Shown here: positions 32,417 to 43,060 of the stretch, one piece after another
Layout: each line of letters opens with the position of its first letter
How positions within the stretch are numbered: the first letter of the stretch is position 1
Assembly: GCA_037176885.1 (NCBI GenBank)
Contig: JAWWNJ010000020.1
Location: 2,170,001 to 2,234,000 of the forward strand
DNA: 64,000 bases
DNA from: Favolaschia claudopus
Taxonomy: Eukaryota; Basidiomycota; Agaricomycetes; Agaricales; Mycenaceae
Direction: 5' to 3'
Program-made: the position numbers and the translations under genes
Notes under the pieces: generated by a model
Databases searched by the model: none
The model's input: only the letters and a program-made list of their open reading frames with translations
What the model was told of the DNA's origin: nothing

Positions 32417-33053
32417 CCTAGGACAGCAGCAGAACGGTGACTTCGTAGTGATGGGCCCTCCTCTCATGCCGCCTCAGCCCTTTGGGTCTTTCGCTGCTTG
32501 GAATCCTACTCCGCCTGCCTTTGTGCCCGGTCAACAGCCGGGAATGTCAGGCCCTAGATATTTAGCCGCGCACGCCCAGGTGCCATGTCGTCTTTGCTAG
32601 GTGGTCTCACCCCGTTACCCAGGATTGACGCCTGCAATATATCAGTCCGTTCCAATGGGCAGACCTAACGCCGTTGGTTACAACACCAATCACCTGCATT
32701 ACAAATCTGATCAAGCTCGTCAAAAGACAACACCAAAGATCATTGGAGTAAGTCACTTCACATTTCTTTCCTTTTTTTGTAGTGATCGCTTGAACCTTTT
32801 AACAGGCGATAGTTGAGGGATACCATGATGTACCCATTCACATTGGCCATGCCGGCCTACTAGCCTTGGCCATGGAGGCAGTTTCTCCTCATTGGAAGCG
32901 CTATGCCCGTGACTTTCCTTTGTCGAGCTCCAATCTCACCTTGCGGGACGACAGCTGGTGCCTCTTAAAGCCAAAAGACCCAGACGTTGACCTCATCTCC
33001 GAACGCTATTATATAGCACCCAAGACTGGGGTTTATTCAATTTTTGTTTTCCT

Positions 33054-33701
33054 GTGAACTTCCGCGAGAAGCAACGCACTCGATTGCAATCTTGCCTTCA
33101 AGGCACCAAGTCAGTGTTGATTCACAAGGCCGAATGGGAGCGGATATACAACACCATTGGTCTTGAAGCCAACCAGGAGAAGGTTGTAATGTTCTGGCGG
33201 AGCCTCAACGCCGACATACGCAAGGAAATGTTTCGGGATAAACTCGATCCGGAAACCTCCTCTTGGGCTGAAGTCACTGCTGGTGCTGAGAGCGCTGAAA
33301 TTATCGTCAAGGTTGACGATGATAACGATGAAATTGATATGGCTGAATCGAGTAAGACTCAATTCAGACCCGATGAACCCAAATTGTAAACAGATGTGAA
33401 CGAGAAACGTCGTACCGGAGGGCGCGTTATCTCGGTTTCCAGCGCTAAACCCGAACCTCCCAAGTCGAAATCTCGTGACAACGGCGGCCATTTGTCTGCC
33501 AAGAAGCGGAGTGAATACCTTGCAGCCGGCTCGTGCTTCAATTGCGGGGTGCATGGACACCTTTCCCGCAACTGTCCTGAATTGAACACAATGGTTTCCA
33601 AAGGTAAACCTCCTGGATTTGCGTCCCATGCTGTTGATTTCGCAATGACGGCTGATCGCGATGCTCTTTTGGAGAGCACGGAAGTTCTTGAACACTTCTA
33701 A
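33054..33701 (+). pseudogene. Retrotransposon gag fragment with CCHC zinc knuckle
   Basis: The frame has a gag-like helical part (KAEWERIYNTIGLEANQEKV, NADIRKEMFRDKLDPETSSW). After a stop at 33387-33389 in otherwise coding sequence, it has a basic linker and CFNCGVHGHLSRNC, a Cys-x2-Cys-x4-His-x4-Cys knuckle that binds nucleic acid. No protease or RT follows. A polypurine-like tract and LTR-like sequence lie 160 bp downstream, so this is probably an internally deleted element. Confidence 0.7.
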
Positions 33702-33876
33702 ATTCGCACGATTTCCTTCCTCAACATCGATGGTCGTCGAGGAGGGCGAGGATACCAGAATGGTTTGATTTTGATTTTTCGAAGACCATTTCGGACGTTG
33801 AGTTGACTTTGAACAAGTTTATTTATTTTTCTGACTAGATATTGAGCTCGTCGTGGTCGACGATCTGGAGGGCGGA

Positions 33877-34020
33877 TGTAACGGATCTACCGCTCGCATC
33901 AGCTCACGGCGAGATTTGCCCGAGTCGTTGCCAAGACTCAATACACAGCCTCCATTTTCTAGTATAAGTAGTTAGCTGATTGTCGTAGATTCCTTTCCCT
34001 TGGTCAATCTAAAACTTACA
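33877..34020 (+). repeat. Probable LTR, 144 bp
   Basis: The stretch begins TGTAACGG and ends AACTTACA, so its ends form a short TG...CA inverted repeat. It is preceded by CTGGAGGGCGGA, which fits a polypurine tract, and contains TATAAGTAG near 33963. Together with the gag fragment upstream it looks like the 3' LTR of a deleted element. A second LTR was not found. Confidence 0.5.
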
Positions 34021-34114
34021 CCAGTTCTTTTGTTTGATCCACTTGTGCCGGAACTCGACTCGCCTTCGCTTCCGTCACATCGGACCTCAATCAAAAATTT
34101 AGCGACATACCAGA

Positions 34115-36190
34115 GCTAGCCTGTGGTATTGCCTCTTGCGAGTCATTCTAGGCGCCAAAAGGACACAACTCTGACCTGGATTGACTTCGGCGCCGTCGTT
34201 CCTTGGTGAGCAGACTGAAGTTTGAAGGCCCCGTTCGTTCATTCGATATACTATAGAGTTTGGGTGTTCGATTTGAAAACTTGAGGTTGGATTGAACTTG
34301 GCACAAAGTGCGCACTGCGAATGTGTTCACTACTTGACTTAATCCGACTTGATTTTGCCCATTAGGTCTTCATCGGATCCTTTAGTTTGGCCTGATACCA
34401 AAATTTAATCTTTATACTTCTCTATACGAACCGATTACTGACTTCACTTTTGTATACCCTAAAGCTGAAGCCTTGCCCCCCGATTTCAACCCGGTGTTTG
34501 CTTCACATCCAACGCCGAAACTAGGCCGGCATTGTCCCGGTAAGTTTGATTTCGACTTGTTACTCTGAGTATTGACTTGAATCCTGAGGGGGCGAACCTA
34601 TGGCGGCTTTCTGAAGACAGGCTTGAGTTGGATTTGGTTCAAGGTGTGCATCACCATCCCGTTCGCTACTTACCTCAATCTGACTTTAACCTTCAAAGCT
34701 TTTTGTCGTACACCTTAGCTTGGCCCGAAACAGAGATTATGTTGGTATAAGTTGAGGTATGTCTTACTCTTTGTAATTTTCTACACGAACAGATTCCTGC
34801 CTTCCATTTTGTACACCCCAGACGCCAAACCGATGCCTCTCCGCACCAAATTCTCCGTGTACAGTACGCCGAAACTATGCCGGTTTGATTTCAATTTCTC
34901 ACTCTGTCTGACTTGCATTTTGATATGCCCGTCAATCGCGCGCGTGCACCCTACACAGCCAAAGGTATACATACATCTCTTTCATTGGTTCATGGAAGTG
35001 AAATTCACCTTCCTTTATGTTAACTCAAGTTGACTATAACCTTCCTCTATAACAGCGCGGGGTCAACTAGACAAGAAGCAAGCTTGGACAAGAAGCAAGC
35101 TCGATCAACGTATAACAACTCACGCCGAGGTAAGCTTCCCTTCGTTCAATTCAAATTGAACTAATGAATTCAGCTGTGTTCGATCTTCAGCGTTCTATTC
35201 TCTCTGTTCAGCACGACCATCGACAATACTTCAACTTTACGGTTCATTGAATCGAACCCGAGCTCACTTCGATTTGAGGTGAGTTAATTCATTTTGGTTC
35301 GTTTTGGTAGCAAAGCTTCATCTTGGAGTTCAATTTCACCTGTGCAAGAGTTCTTCACTGCTCCTCGAAAGCATTACTCAAAGACGGACAAAAGCGAAGC
35401 AATTGAACACTTATCGGCGATATTAGTAAATAGGTGCACGAAATAGTCCTCTCAGAATCACCTTTCCTCCTTCACCGTCAAACGCAACCAGATCCTGGAA
35501 GGTTCTTCTAAGCCGCCAATTTGTTGGTGTCCCATCGGATGATCATAATAGGATACAGAAGTCACTGATTCCCGACGTAGTCGCTCCCAAACCCTTGCAT
35601 CGTCTTCTAAACCAGCGGCTAGAATGTGTTGATTTCAAACTGACTGTTGTACTGCTTGCTGCCAGTGACTGGTGCATATCTCTTAGAAAGCGAATTGCAC
35701 CCTGTGCATTTCTTTTGTTGGCGCCGCGAAGGTGTGTAAACCTGGTACGCTCTGGCCTGTGCGTCTTTTCGGTGCATTTTCTTACCTGCGCAGTAAAAAA
35801 AAAATGCGCGGAGCAACCTGTGCGCTTTTGTTGTGATGAAGCAAGGGGTGTGAATATTTTCGAAAATGTTGACTTGTGCACATTTTCTGATGCCTCGAGG
35901 TGTGTAAATCACTAAAACCAACCTGTGTGCTATTTCGTGAAGGGGTGCGTGTTTGTTGTACAACACTTCGAATTATGGCCCAGTATTACTGCCAAATTGG
36001 TGTAGGATTTGGGTTTTGGGACTGCAACACAAGTATGGTGTGTGTGTCTACCACTGAAAGTCTTCTTCCCTTTCCGGGCTTGCCGGATTCGGAAAATGAT
36101 GAGGTAAGTCAATATCTTCACCTTTGCGGCTCTTTTGAATTCGAGGTCAAATCTGCCGATACATGTACTAAAAGCATCCAATCAAAGTGA
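34115..36190. other. Stretch without a supported gene; diverged duplication
   Basis: No protein is recognised. The parts 34430-34560 and 34785-34915 are diverged copies of each other (CGAAC-GATT-CTG-CTTC, GCCGAAACTA-GCCGG). From 35590 to 35960 the words GTGTGTAAA, CCTGTGCG and TTGTAC recur, suggesting a decayed repeat. The 5' region of the earlier element may account for the 34-kb part. Confidence 0.4.
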
Positions 36191-36217
36191 GTTGTCGTTT
36201 TTCTGCCCGACATGGCC

Positions 36218-36375
36218 GACAACAAAAACGTTCGGACGCGTTCGAACGCCGAACCGAACCTGAACGCGGCCGAGTTCAGGTTCAGGTTCAGCGATTGGCC
36301 AAACGCGAAGGGGCGTTCTCAGCGTTCATGACAAAGTGCCCCGAACCTGAACCGAACCGAACTTTCCCAACACTA
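36218..36375. repeat. GTTCGG/CCGAAC-rich repeat
   Basis: The sequence contains many copies of CCGAACC and GTTCAGG in both orientations (AACGCCGAACCGAACCTGAA at one side, CCCCGAACCTGAACCGAACC at the other), so it can form stem-loops. It looks like a degenerate inverted-repeat element. No target duplication was seen. Confidence 0.4.
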
Positions 36376-36914
36376 GGACAGAGGAGGAGGGAGTAGGGTC
36401 CGCTATTGGTGACTCTGTTCTGCTGTAACACTCCGGCAGCGGATTTGGATTTTTGATGGGATTTGGCACCAATCAGTCACGTTGCCAACTGATGACGAGA
36501 CTGTTCCCGCCAAACTGCCTCGTCGGCATTTTCCCGCCATCCCGCTCCATTTCCCGCCGTGCCTGCGCTGGCACTTAAGGGGTCTGCTATAGCAATAAAA
36601 TTGGGCAGGCAACATATAGTAATCAAAGCACACCATTTTCAAAAAGTGCGCCGTTCTGGAGGCAAGCAATGGGCTCAATGAAGGAGCTCGTCGTCGTCGC
36701 CGACGAGCAGGCATGTTGCAAACACAACGGCGGCTAACGTCGGACATTCCGGACTACGTTACATACAGACATCAGTTCCACCATCAAGTCCAAATCCCAT
36801 CAAATCCAGATCCTGCTCCGCTGCCGGAGTAATCCTAAGGACAACAGCTGCCAGGGCCTGAGGCCCGAGGTACTCAAGAGTCCAACAAGCGCTGGGCAGA
36901 GGGAGAATAGAGAG

Positions 36915-37098
36915 TTTGTGCGAGCGACCCAGGTCGCTTTTCGACCGCTCAGATCTCCGCAGATACCAGGTGGGAGCTCTAAGCGACCTAGAAGAGTATT
37001 GCCATGGGGCATTCCGAGGTCGCTGGGACCTCACACCTGTGACTGCTCGTTGTCGAGATCTGAGCAGTCCCAAAGCGACCCGGGTCGCTTTGCACAAA
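36915..37098. mobile_element. Probable MITE with self-palindromic ends
   Basis: The left end TTTGTGCGAGCGACCCAGGT and CGACCGCTCAGATCTC are mirrored at the right by GAGATCTGAGCAGTCC and AAAGCGACCCGGGTCGCTTT then GCACAAA. Within each end, AGCGACC-GGTCGCT is itself a palindrome. No exact target duplication was found. The phrase GGGCAGAGGGAGAAT occurs on both sides (36892, 37144), which may reflect a local duplication. Confidence 0.55.
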
Positions 37099-37599
37099 CC
37101 CGCTAATCCTTAGAAGGCTAGCTACAACAAGAGGAAGAGTGTCTACTCACCTGGGCAGAGGGAGAATCCTTAGAGAACAGAGTAAGGACTCGGAGTCTCC
37201 ATGCCCAGGCGTCACAGTACTTAAAAGGGCGCATGACACGTGACTTCTCACGGGTCGTGGGAACTATGCAGTAGCACAGCATTTATGATGTGATATCAAT
37301 GATCAGATGATCCAACAGTAGCAGGGAGCCAGGGATATGCCCAGGAGGGGAGGATCACAATACTGGTCTAGACCAACGGAGGCGCGGGATACCCTGTGGT
37401 CCGGGGGCATGGGAAACCGGAGCCGAAGTCCGGAGGGCCGGGTCTCGGAGCCCGGAGGACCGGAGGAATAGAGCCCAGGGGACCCGGGAAGGGCGCTAGA
37501 GCTAGGATGAGACAGCGGAGCGTCTGGGCTTGGGCAATAGAACCGCTGGGGCTTGGCCCAGGTCCGGAGGAGCATGGTAAGCCGGGCCGGGGACCGGAG

Positions 37600-38230
37600 A
37601 ACCAGAGCTCGGGGTACCAGAGCTCTCGAAGGGCTAGAAGTCTGACAGGGAGACCGGTAGGGAACCGGGTTGCGCTGAGCACTAGCTGTAGGAGCGCAGG
37701 GTCGACAGGGAAAAGGTCGAAATTGATGGGAATTTCCATAAAAGGCAAGCAAAGTGATCTTGCCGCAACTGTAGTCCCCGCACTCTTCGGATTCCTTCTT
37801 GTCCTTAGGTGTGCTGCCGAGAAATATGACATTATTGACCTTCATCGTGAAGCGTTCTTTGTGTTTTGAGGGGCTGACGGGATATTCTTCAAACCCAATC
37901 AGCCAGCCGGTGGCTTGCAGATATTTATCTGGATACGGAAGGGGTTTGGACGCGGGGGTGGGCCACCGAGGTGAAGTTGGGCAGGCGCAAGACACAGGGA
38001 AGGGGAATTGACTGCAGGAGAACTGGGTGTATTGCGAGGCATCGACCTCAAATGTCCCGTCATCTTTATTGATGTTCGTCGCCGGTCCGCAGATAGTCAA
38101 GCGGGCAGGGAAGTTGACGTTGATGTTCGGGTTGCGTATGGTGAACCCACCAGCAGGACCTGTCTGCGCGATGACCTCATGGAGTGGAATGCACTGTTCG
38201 ACACCTTTAGGTTGGCGATTTTTTCGACGT
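37600..38230 (-). pseudogene. Conserved-looking hypothetical protein, disturbed 3' end
   Basis: The minus-strand frame reads KNRQPKGVEQCIPLHEVIAQ, FTIRNPNINVNFPARLTICG and KYLQATGWLIGFEEYPVSPS, ending with VNNVIFLGSTPKDKKESEEC. Its composition is protein-like with no repeats. At 37771 the frame runs into CAGTTGCGGCAAGATC, the terminal sequence of the MITE family seen at 5954-6322, and from there the sequence is GC-rich low-complexity DNA (CCCGGAGGACCGGAGG). So the natural C-terminus is probably displaced by an insertion. A 5' exon with MDDKFTVGESFDSSDYSMVG may lie at about 38310-38240. I do not recognise the family. Confidence 0.45.
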
Positions 38231-38383
38231 ATAGAGGGCCTGAGACCTCACCTCCTCAATGTCACCAACCATGGAATAGTCAGAAGAGTCGAAGGACTCG
38301 CCCACAGTGAACTTGTCATCCATTTGGCATACCTGCAGAAACTGTTACGTTTGTTCCCCTTTATAGCGCTTTTCAAGTCAATA

Positions 38384-38547
38384 GAGCACTTTGGCAAACG
38401 GTGAAAAATGATTTTTTTCTTCAGTTACCGCTAACCCAAATTTTGGTTGTGGAGCCGCAAAACAGTGTGCAGCCCACTGTAGTTTTTCACCAAAGTCGCT
38501 TAGTTTTTCGAACTGAAATTTGATTTTCACCGTTTGCCAAAATGCTC
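38384..38547. mobile_element. MITE, 164 bp, TA duplication
   Basis: The left end GAGCACTTTGGCAAACGGTG and the right end CACCGTTTGCCAAAATGCTC are inverted repeats with one difference. TA flanks both ends (38382-38383, 38548-38549). It lies 30 bp from the Gypsy insertion point and has no coding capacity. Confidence 0.85.
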
Positions 38548-38580
38548 TAATGCGGAAAACGTAAAAAATTCTCAGGGTGG

Positions 38581-39240
38581 TGACACGCTTATCGACGTCC
38601 TGAGCACGAAGGCTCAAAGGAGAAGACAAGAACTAAAATAAAAGCGAGTGCTTCAAAACGAACCAGCGCCGTGACTGACAACTGGGACTGAGCGCAAAGA
38701 AAACCAGATAAAACTAAGACGAGACGGCGGCAAAGGCGTAGGCGTAGACGTGGGCGATAGGCGAAGACGTAGACGTAGACGGAGGCGGCGGCGAAGCGAG
38801 ACGAAAACTAATATCAAGACTTCAGATGTGGGATCAAAAGCTTCGTATTCGTACTTTGAGTACAGAATAAATACCGGAGAACATGTGAAAAGGCAGTAGA
38901 TAGATGAATAAGAGAGTCCATGTGGAAGAAATAGCCAAGATGAGAGAAAAAGCCCTACTTCAGGGAATCCAAGAGGTCGAGATGGTGGTGATCTCCAGGA
39001 ACCGGCAGTGAAGGAAAGATGAGATAGAGTTGAGCCAATGAAAAGAGAGGGAAAGGGCCGAAGACCCGAGTGAGACTCGTGCCAACGGGGCGGGATCGTG
39101 TGGTCGATGGTGGTGGTAGCGATGAAAGGTGCGGAGCGGCGTGCGGGTCGGTGATCCGTGATGAGTCGGAAGCTCTTGACAAACAAACAGCATCTCTCGG
39201 CTTGTCATTCTACACGCGTAGCGCGCGAGCGTGCGCGTCA
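38581..39240 (-). repeat. Gypsy 3' LTR
   Basis: The 660-bp repeat begins TGACACGCTTATCGACGTCC and ends GTGCGCGTCA. It differs from the other LTR by one substitution (near 39083) and by lacking a 9-bp TTATGATTC-type insertion near 39210. Confidence 0.92.
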
Positions 39241-39395
39241 TCTCCTCCCGACTGAAATTGTGACTGTCCCCAGTCACTGGCCAAGGACGAAGACGCGAAG
39301 AATATGGGTATAGGGCGGGAAATCGGGATAGAAAATTGGGTGAAAGGTGAGTTGTCGAAAATTCCTCCCGACTGAAATATTTTCAGTGCATGGAG

Positions 39396-42300
39396 CTATT
39401 CATCGTCTATGGCGGCGGCGACGGCTTCGGGAAGCTCGGAAATATCGAACTCAACGTCCTCTGGATCTTCAAGAGTCGTCTGTTCGAGTTCACGAAGGCG
39501 TTCTGTGTCAATGTCGAGAAAATCTTCAAGCGGCGGCAAGTCGATTTTCGTACGCGCAAAGTAAGGGATTACGCGGAAAGCCGCAATTGGGCGATGGAAC
39601 ACGGCGCCATCAAGTTCGCAGAGAATGTATGCGCCACCGAGGTTACGGGAAATGACAATGAGTGGACCTATGTATCGTTTCGCATTTTCTTGCTCAATGA
39701 TTTCTCGATAGCTGTGTTTCGCATTAAGACAAGATCTCCGCGTTTGAAATTGTAGTCGCGAATGGTAGCGGCGTGTTCAATCTCGAAACGGATAGCAGCG
39801 CGAAGGCGAGCTTCAAGTACGTCTGAATGCAGTTGCGCGAGCTGATCACGGCGTTTTTGCAAGGTGATTGCTCGACGGGAGATAAGATCGGTGGTGGAGA
39901 GAACGGAATCAGGTGGAGGAAGGAGGTATGTTGCTTCAGAGATGTCGAGGGGAAGGAGGGGATGCGCGCCGGTGACTGCAAAGTAAGGTGAGCAGCCCAT
40001 TCGTCGACGAACTGTAACGCGATCTGCCCAGAATACTGAATGTGTTGCAGTATGCCATTTAGACTGGTCGCCGTCAACCGCTTTGAAGATGCTTTCTCGA
40101 ACGTCGAAGTGCGGGCGTTCGATGAGACCGTTTGCGCGCGAGTTGTAGCCGGAAATACGGACATGGTGGATGTGGTATTTGGATTCAAGGTGAGCGAGGG
40201 CTTTCAAGAATGGCGGTCCGTTATCGGTGACAATTTCGACTAAAGTTCCCCAGCGACAGATTAGATCCTGGAAGATCCAGTCTCCAATTGCGCTAGCGAC
40301 TTCTCGACGTAGCATTCGGAATTCAGGATAATGGGTGAGTGAGCAGCGGCCATGCACAATATATTTGAAGCCGCCGCTGGTTGGCATGTGCATTGTGTCC
40401 ATATAGACTTTGGCAAAGAGTGGAGAGGGAGTTGCAACTCAGTTGTAGGCGGAATTAAAAGCTTCTGAGTTGAGCGAACTTGACACATATGGCAGGTATT
40501 AATCCACCAAGTGATATCGTCGGCGAGGTGCGGCCACCATAAGCGTTCTGTGAGTAATGCTCGTGTCGCCCAGAAACCTTTATGACCAACGTCATCATGC
40601 GCAGATGTGAGGATGAAAAGTCGACGGTGAGTCGGGACGACGAGTTTGTGGCGGGACTGCGGGTCTTTTTGCCAGAGTTGATCGCGGGCAAGGTAAAATT
40701 CTAAGCAATATCGAACAAAAGATTTATATTTTGTCAGACATGTCGCGAGGGCGTTGGAGGTTTCCATGCCATACGCGTACCAAATCAACGCGCGCATCAG
40801 CGAGTCGAGCGGCGTCAGAACGAGGAACAACGTCGTAGGACAGGGAAGGGGGAGGGTCTTGACCATCGGGGGCTATTTCGGCAGCTAATGTGGCAACGGT
40901 AAATTGAGGTCGGCGAACATAAGGTGAGTCGTTTATTTGATGCATGAAACCATGAACCTGATCGATCCAGTCGTCAAAGTCGTCTTCAGGTTCTGGTTCA
41001 TCACCAGGTTGGGGAGGTCGACGAGAGAGGCCGTCGGGGCCATGGAGTACACCGGGAACGTGTACGAGAGTAAAATGGAATGTAAGTATCGATAAAATCC
41101 AGCGATTTATACTGGCGCTTGGCTGGAGGTCGGGGTGCGCAAGCATTCCTTTGATGTAGCGTGCATCCACTTCGACAACAAGGTTGCGAATACCAATAAG
41201 GTATATTTTCCATGCGCGAAGGGCGCGGAATAAACCGTAGAGCTCGAGCTTGGCTTGAGAGAACCGTGACTCGCGATCGTTGAGTGTTAACGAGCCAAAG
41301 CGGGCGTAGTACCGGCGAGAGAGATCAGCAGGGTCACATTGGCAGAGCATGAATCCAATGACTAAACCAGAGAAGTGTCAACGCCGAGAATAGCGGGTGA
41401 ACGGGATTTATAGTCGATGGGACGGAGTGCAGGTGAGCGAATTAGAGCAAGCTCTAAGTCCTCTTGAGCCTCGATCTGAGCTGGGCCAAAGATAAACGGC
41501 ATGTCTTTACGAGTGAGAAGGATTAGAGGGTGGGCACGGTGGGCAAAATTGCGAATATAGATGCGGACAACGCCAATTGTACCGAGGAAGGCGCGAACTT
41601 CGGTGAGTGAGTTGCAAGGTCCCCAATTGACGATTTTAGCGACTCGTTTCTCGTCGGGGATGCGACCTTGAGGGGTGCAGACGTGGCCAACGACGGTAAC
41701 CTTTTCGGCGCAAAGTTTGCTTTTCAAACCAGAGAACGTTCCACCGCAATATTTCATGCGTTGAACTATGCGGTTGAGATTCTGGAAATGTTCCCAAATG
41801 TAGCGACGGATGCCGGGATTTTCAGCGAGTACTTCGTACGAGCCGTCTGGAAGGATGTAGCAGTCCGCGGGACCACAACAAGGTACGTCGTCGATATAGG
41901 GAATAGTGAACTCGGGGATTTCGGGTTGGAGAATAAATGTGACATCTTCATGGAATATTGGGACGGAATTGGTCCATCCCATGGGAAGGGTGACGAGTCG
42001 GAGTGCACCGTAGGGTGTTTGAAAGGTGGTGTAGTCGCGAGAAGAAGGAGCAAGAAGGCGCTCATCATAACCAACGTACAGGTCAAGAATTGCGCCACAT
42101 GCGCGGCCGGCAAAATGCTCAGCGAGTTGGTCAGTGAATGGGGTCACGCCGGAATGTTGAATCGTAACGGCGTTGAGGGGTTCGAGGGCGTGAACGAGGC
42201 TGAGACTCGTTCCATCTTTCTTGAAAACACAAAACCAGCGCGAGCGGTACGAGGAATTTGAAGGTTCGTATACTCCAGCTTCGATTTTCGTCCGAATAAC

Positions 42301-43060
42301 TTTGCAAACTTCGTCGTAGATGCCGGGAGGGATGGGAATGTTCCGTTGGACCCAAGGTGTGTGGGGCATAACGGGCATATCGACGGGTGGAAAGAAATCG
42401 GTACGAAAGCGGCCGCGTTCGGAATCCTGCCAGGCGAAGGCCTCGTTCTGCAAACACATGAAGTGGTGCATCAATCTGCGTTCTTCTGGCCATAAGAATT
42501 CTTCTGAATGGAGAGCATCGAGGGCATCACGGCGTTCGGTAGTATAACGGCCTGTGGGAACGAAAGGAGGAGGGTTGGGGTTGAGAGAGGGCATGTCGGC
42601 GAGAGGATCGCCATAAATATGACGTTCAATGCGGAATTTATCAGGTAGAGTACCCAATACTGGACGGACTTTCTGCGCGACGGGTTTATATTTCTTCTTC
42701 GCATAGATTTCGACAAGCGGAGGCGGGGTATATTTGGGAGAGAATTCGGAGAAGTCGAAACGAGATGAGTTGATATTTGGAACGGAGCGAGATGTAGAGA
42801 TTGAAAATAAAGGAATTAATTTATCACCGCGAGTTGAATCGCGTGAGGAGGAGAATACCGGTTGAACGATACCATGCGCAAATTGTACGGTGCTCGTGTC
42901 TTGATCTAAATTTGAACAGGCGGAGAGGTAGGCATGTTGAATATATGGGAGGGTGTCCGATGCGAGTGCCGATGTTGAGTCAATAATAAAATTGCCAGGA
43001 TTTTGTGGGTCTTCAATGATGACGACCGCGAGCTCTCCTTGATCAGAGATCAATTCCTCG
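39396..43060 (-). pseudogene. Gypsy pol: RT, RNase H, integrase
   Basis: RT lies in the frame 43053-41362, with LDLYVGYDE and the active site YIDD (in FTIPYIDDVPCCGPADCY). The RNase H part begins AILGVDTS; the frame shifts near 41370 and continues with KLELYGLFRALRAWKIYLIG. Another shift near 40735 leads to the integrase zinc-binding part (HDDVGHKGF to INTCHMCQ, HHCC) and a shift near 40405 to the core with MDTMHM, VTDNGPPF and NSRANGLIERPH, which give the D-D-E residues. A last shift near 39675 precedes the C-terminal tail ending PEAVAAAIDDE at 39396. Enzymatic motifs are intact but the frame is not. Confidence 0.88.

Larger units (their letters stand above)
31153..33057 (+). pseudogene. Hypothetical multi-exon gene, interrupted by two MITEs
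   Basis: The first exon (31153 to about 31437) encodes MASQAPPPPPVNGRIG and a CAKCHKRLSNEEAFYL with a later CAACKVYYEQK, two Cys-x2-Cys pairs like a small zinc ribbon, then an Ala/Glu helix up to a GTAAGT donor. A matching acceptor at 32421 continues with QQQNGDFVVMGPPLMPPQPF and, after disturbed frame at about 32583-32620, RYPGLTPAIYQSVPMGRPNA and VGYNTNHLHYKSDQARQKTT. A last intron (GTAAGT to AACAG near 32750-32813) leads to AIVEGYHDVPIHIGHAGLLA. The intron of nearly 1 kb contains two MITEs. The end at 33057 runs into a gag fragment, so the 3' part is lost. Function unknown. Confidence 0.55.

Noticed and set aside
32583..32603. A 21-nt GT-AG micro-intron that would keep the frame
   Set aside because: It is too short for fungal splicing. 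Two small indels explain the disturbed frame better.
38653..39186. 177-residue frame, repeated at 45633-46166
   Set aside because: Both copies lie inside the Gypsy LTRs, so the frame is LTR sequence and not a gene.
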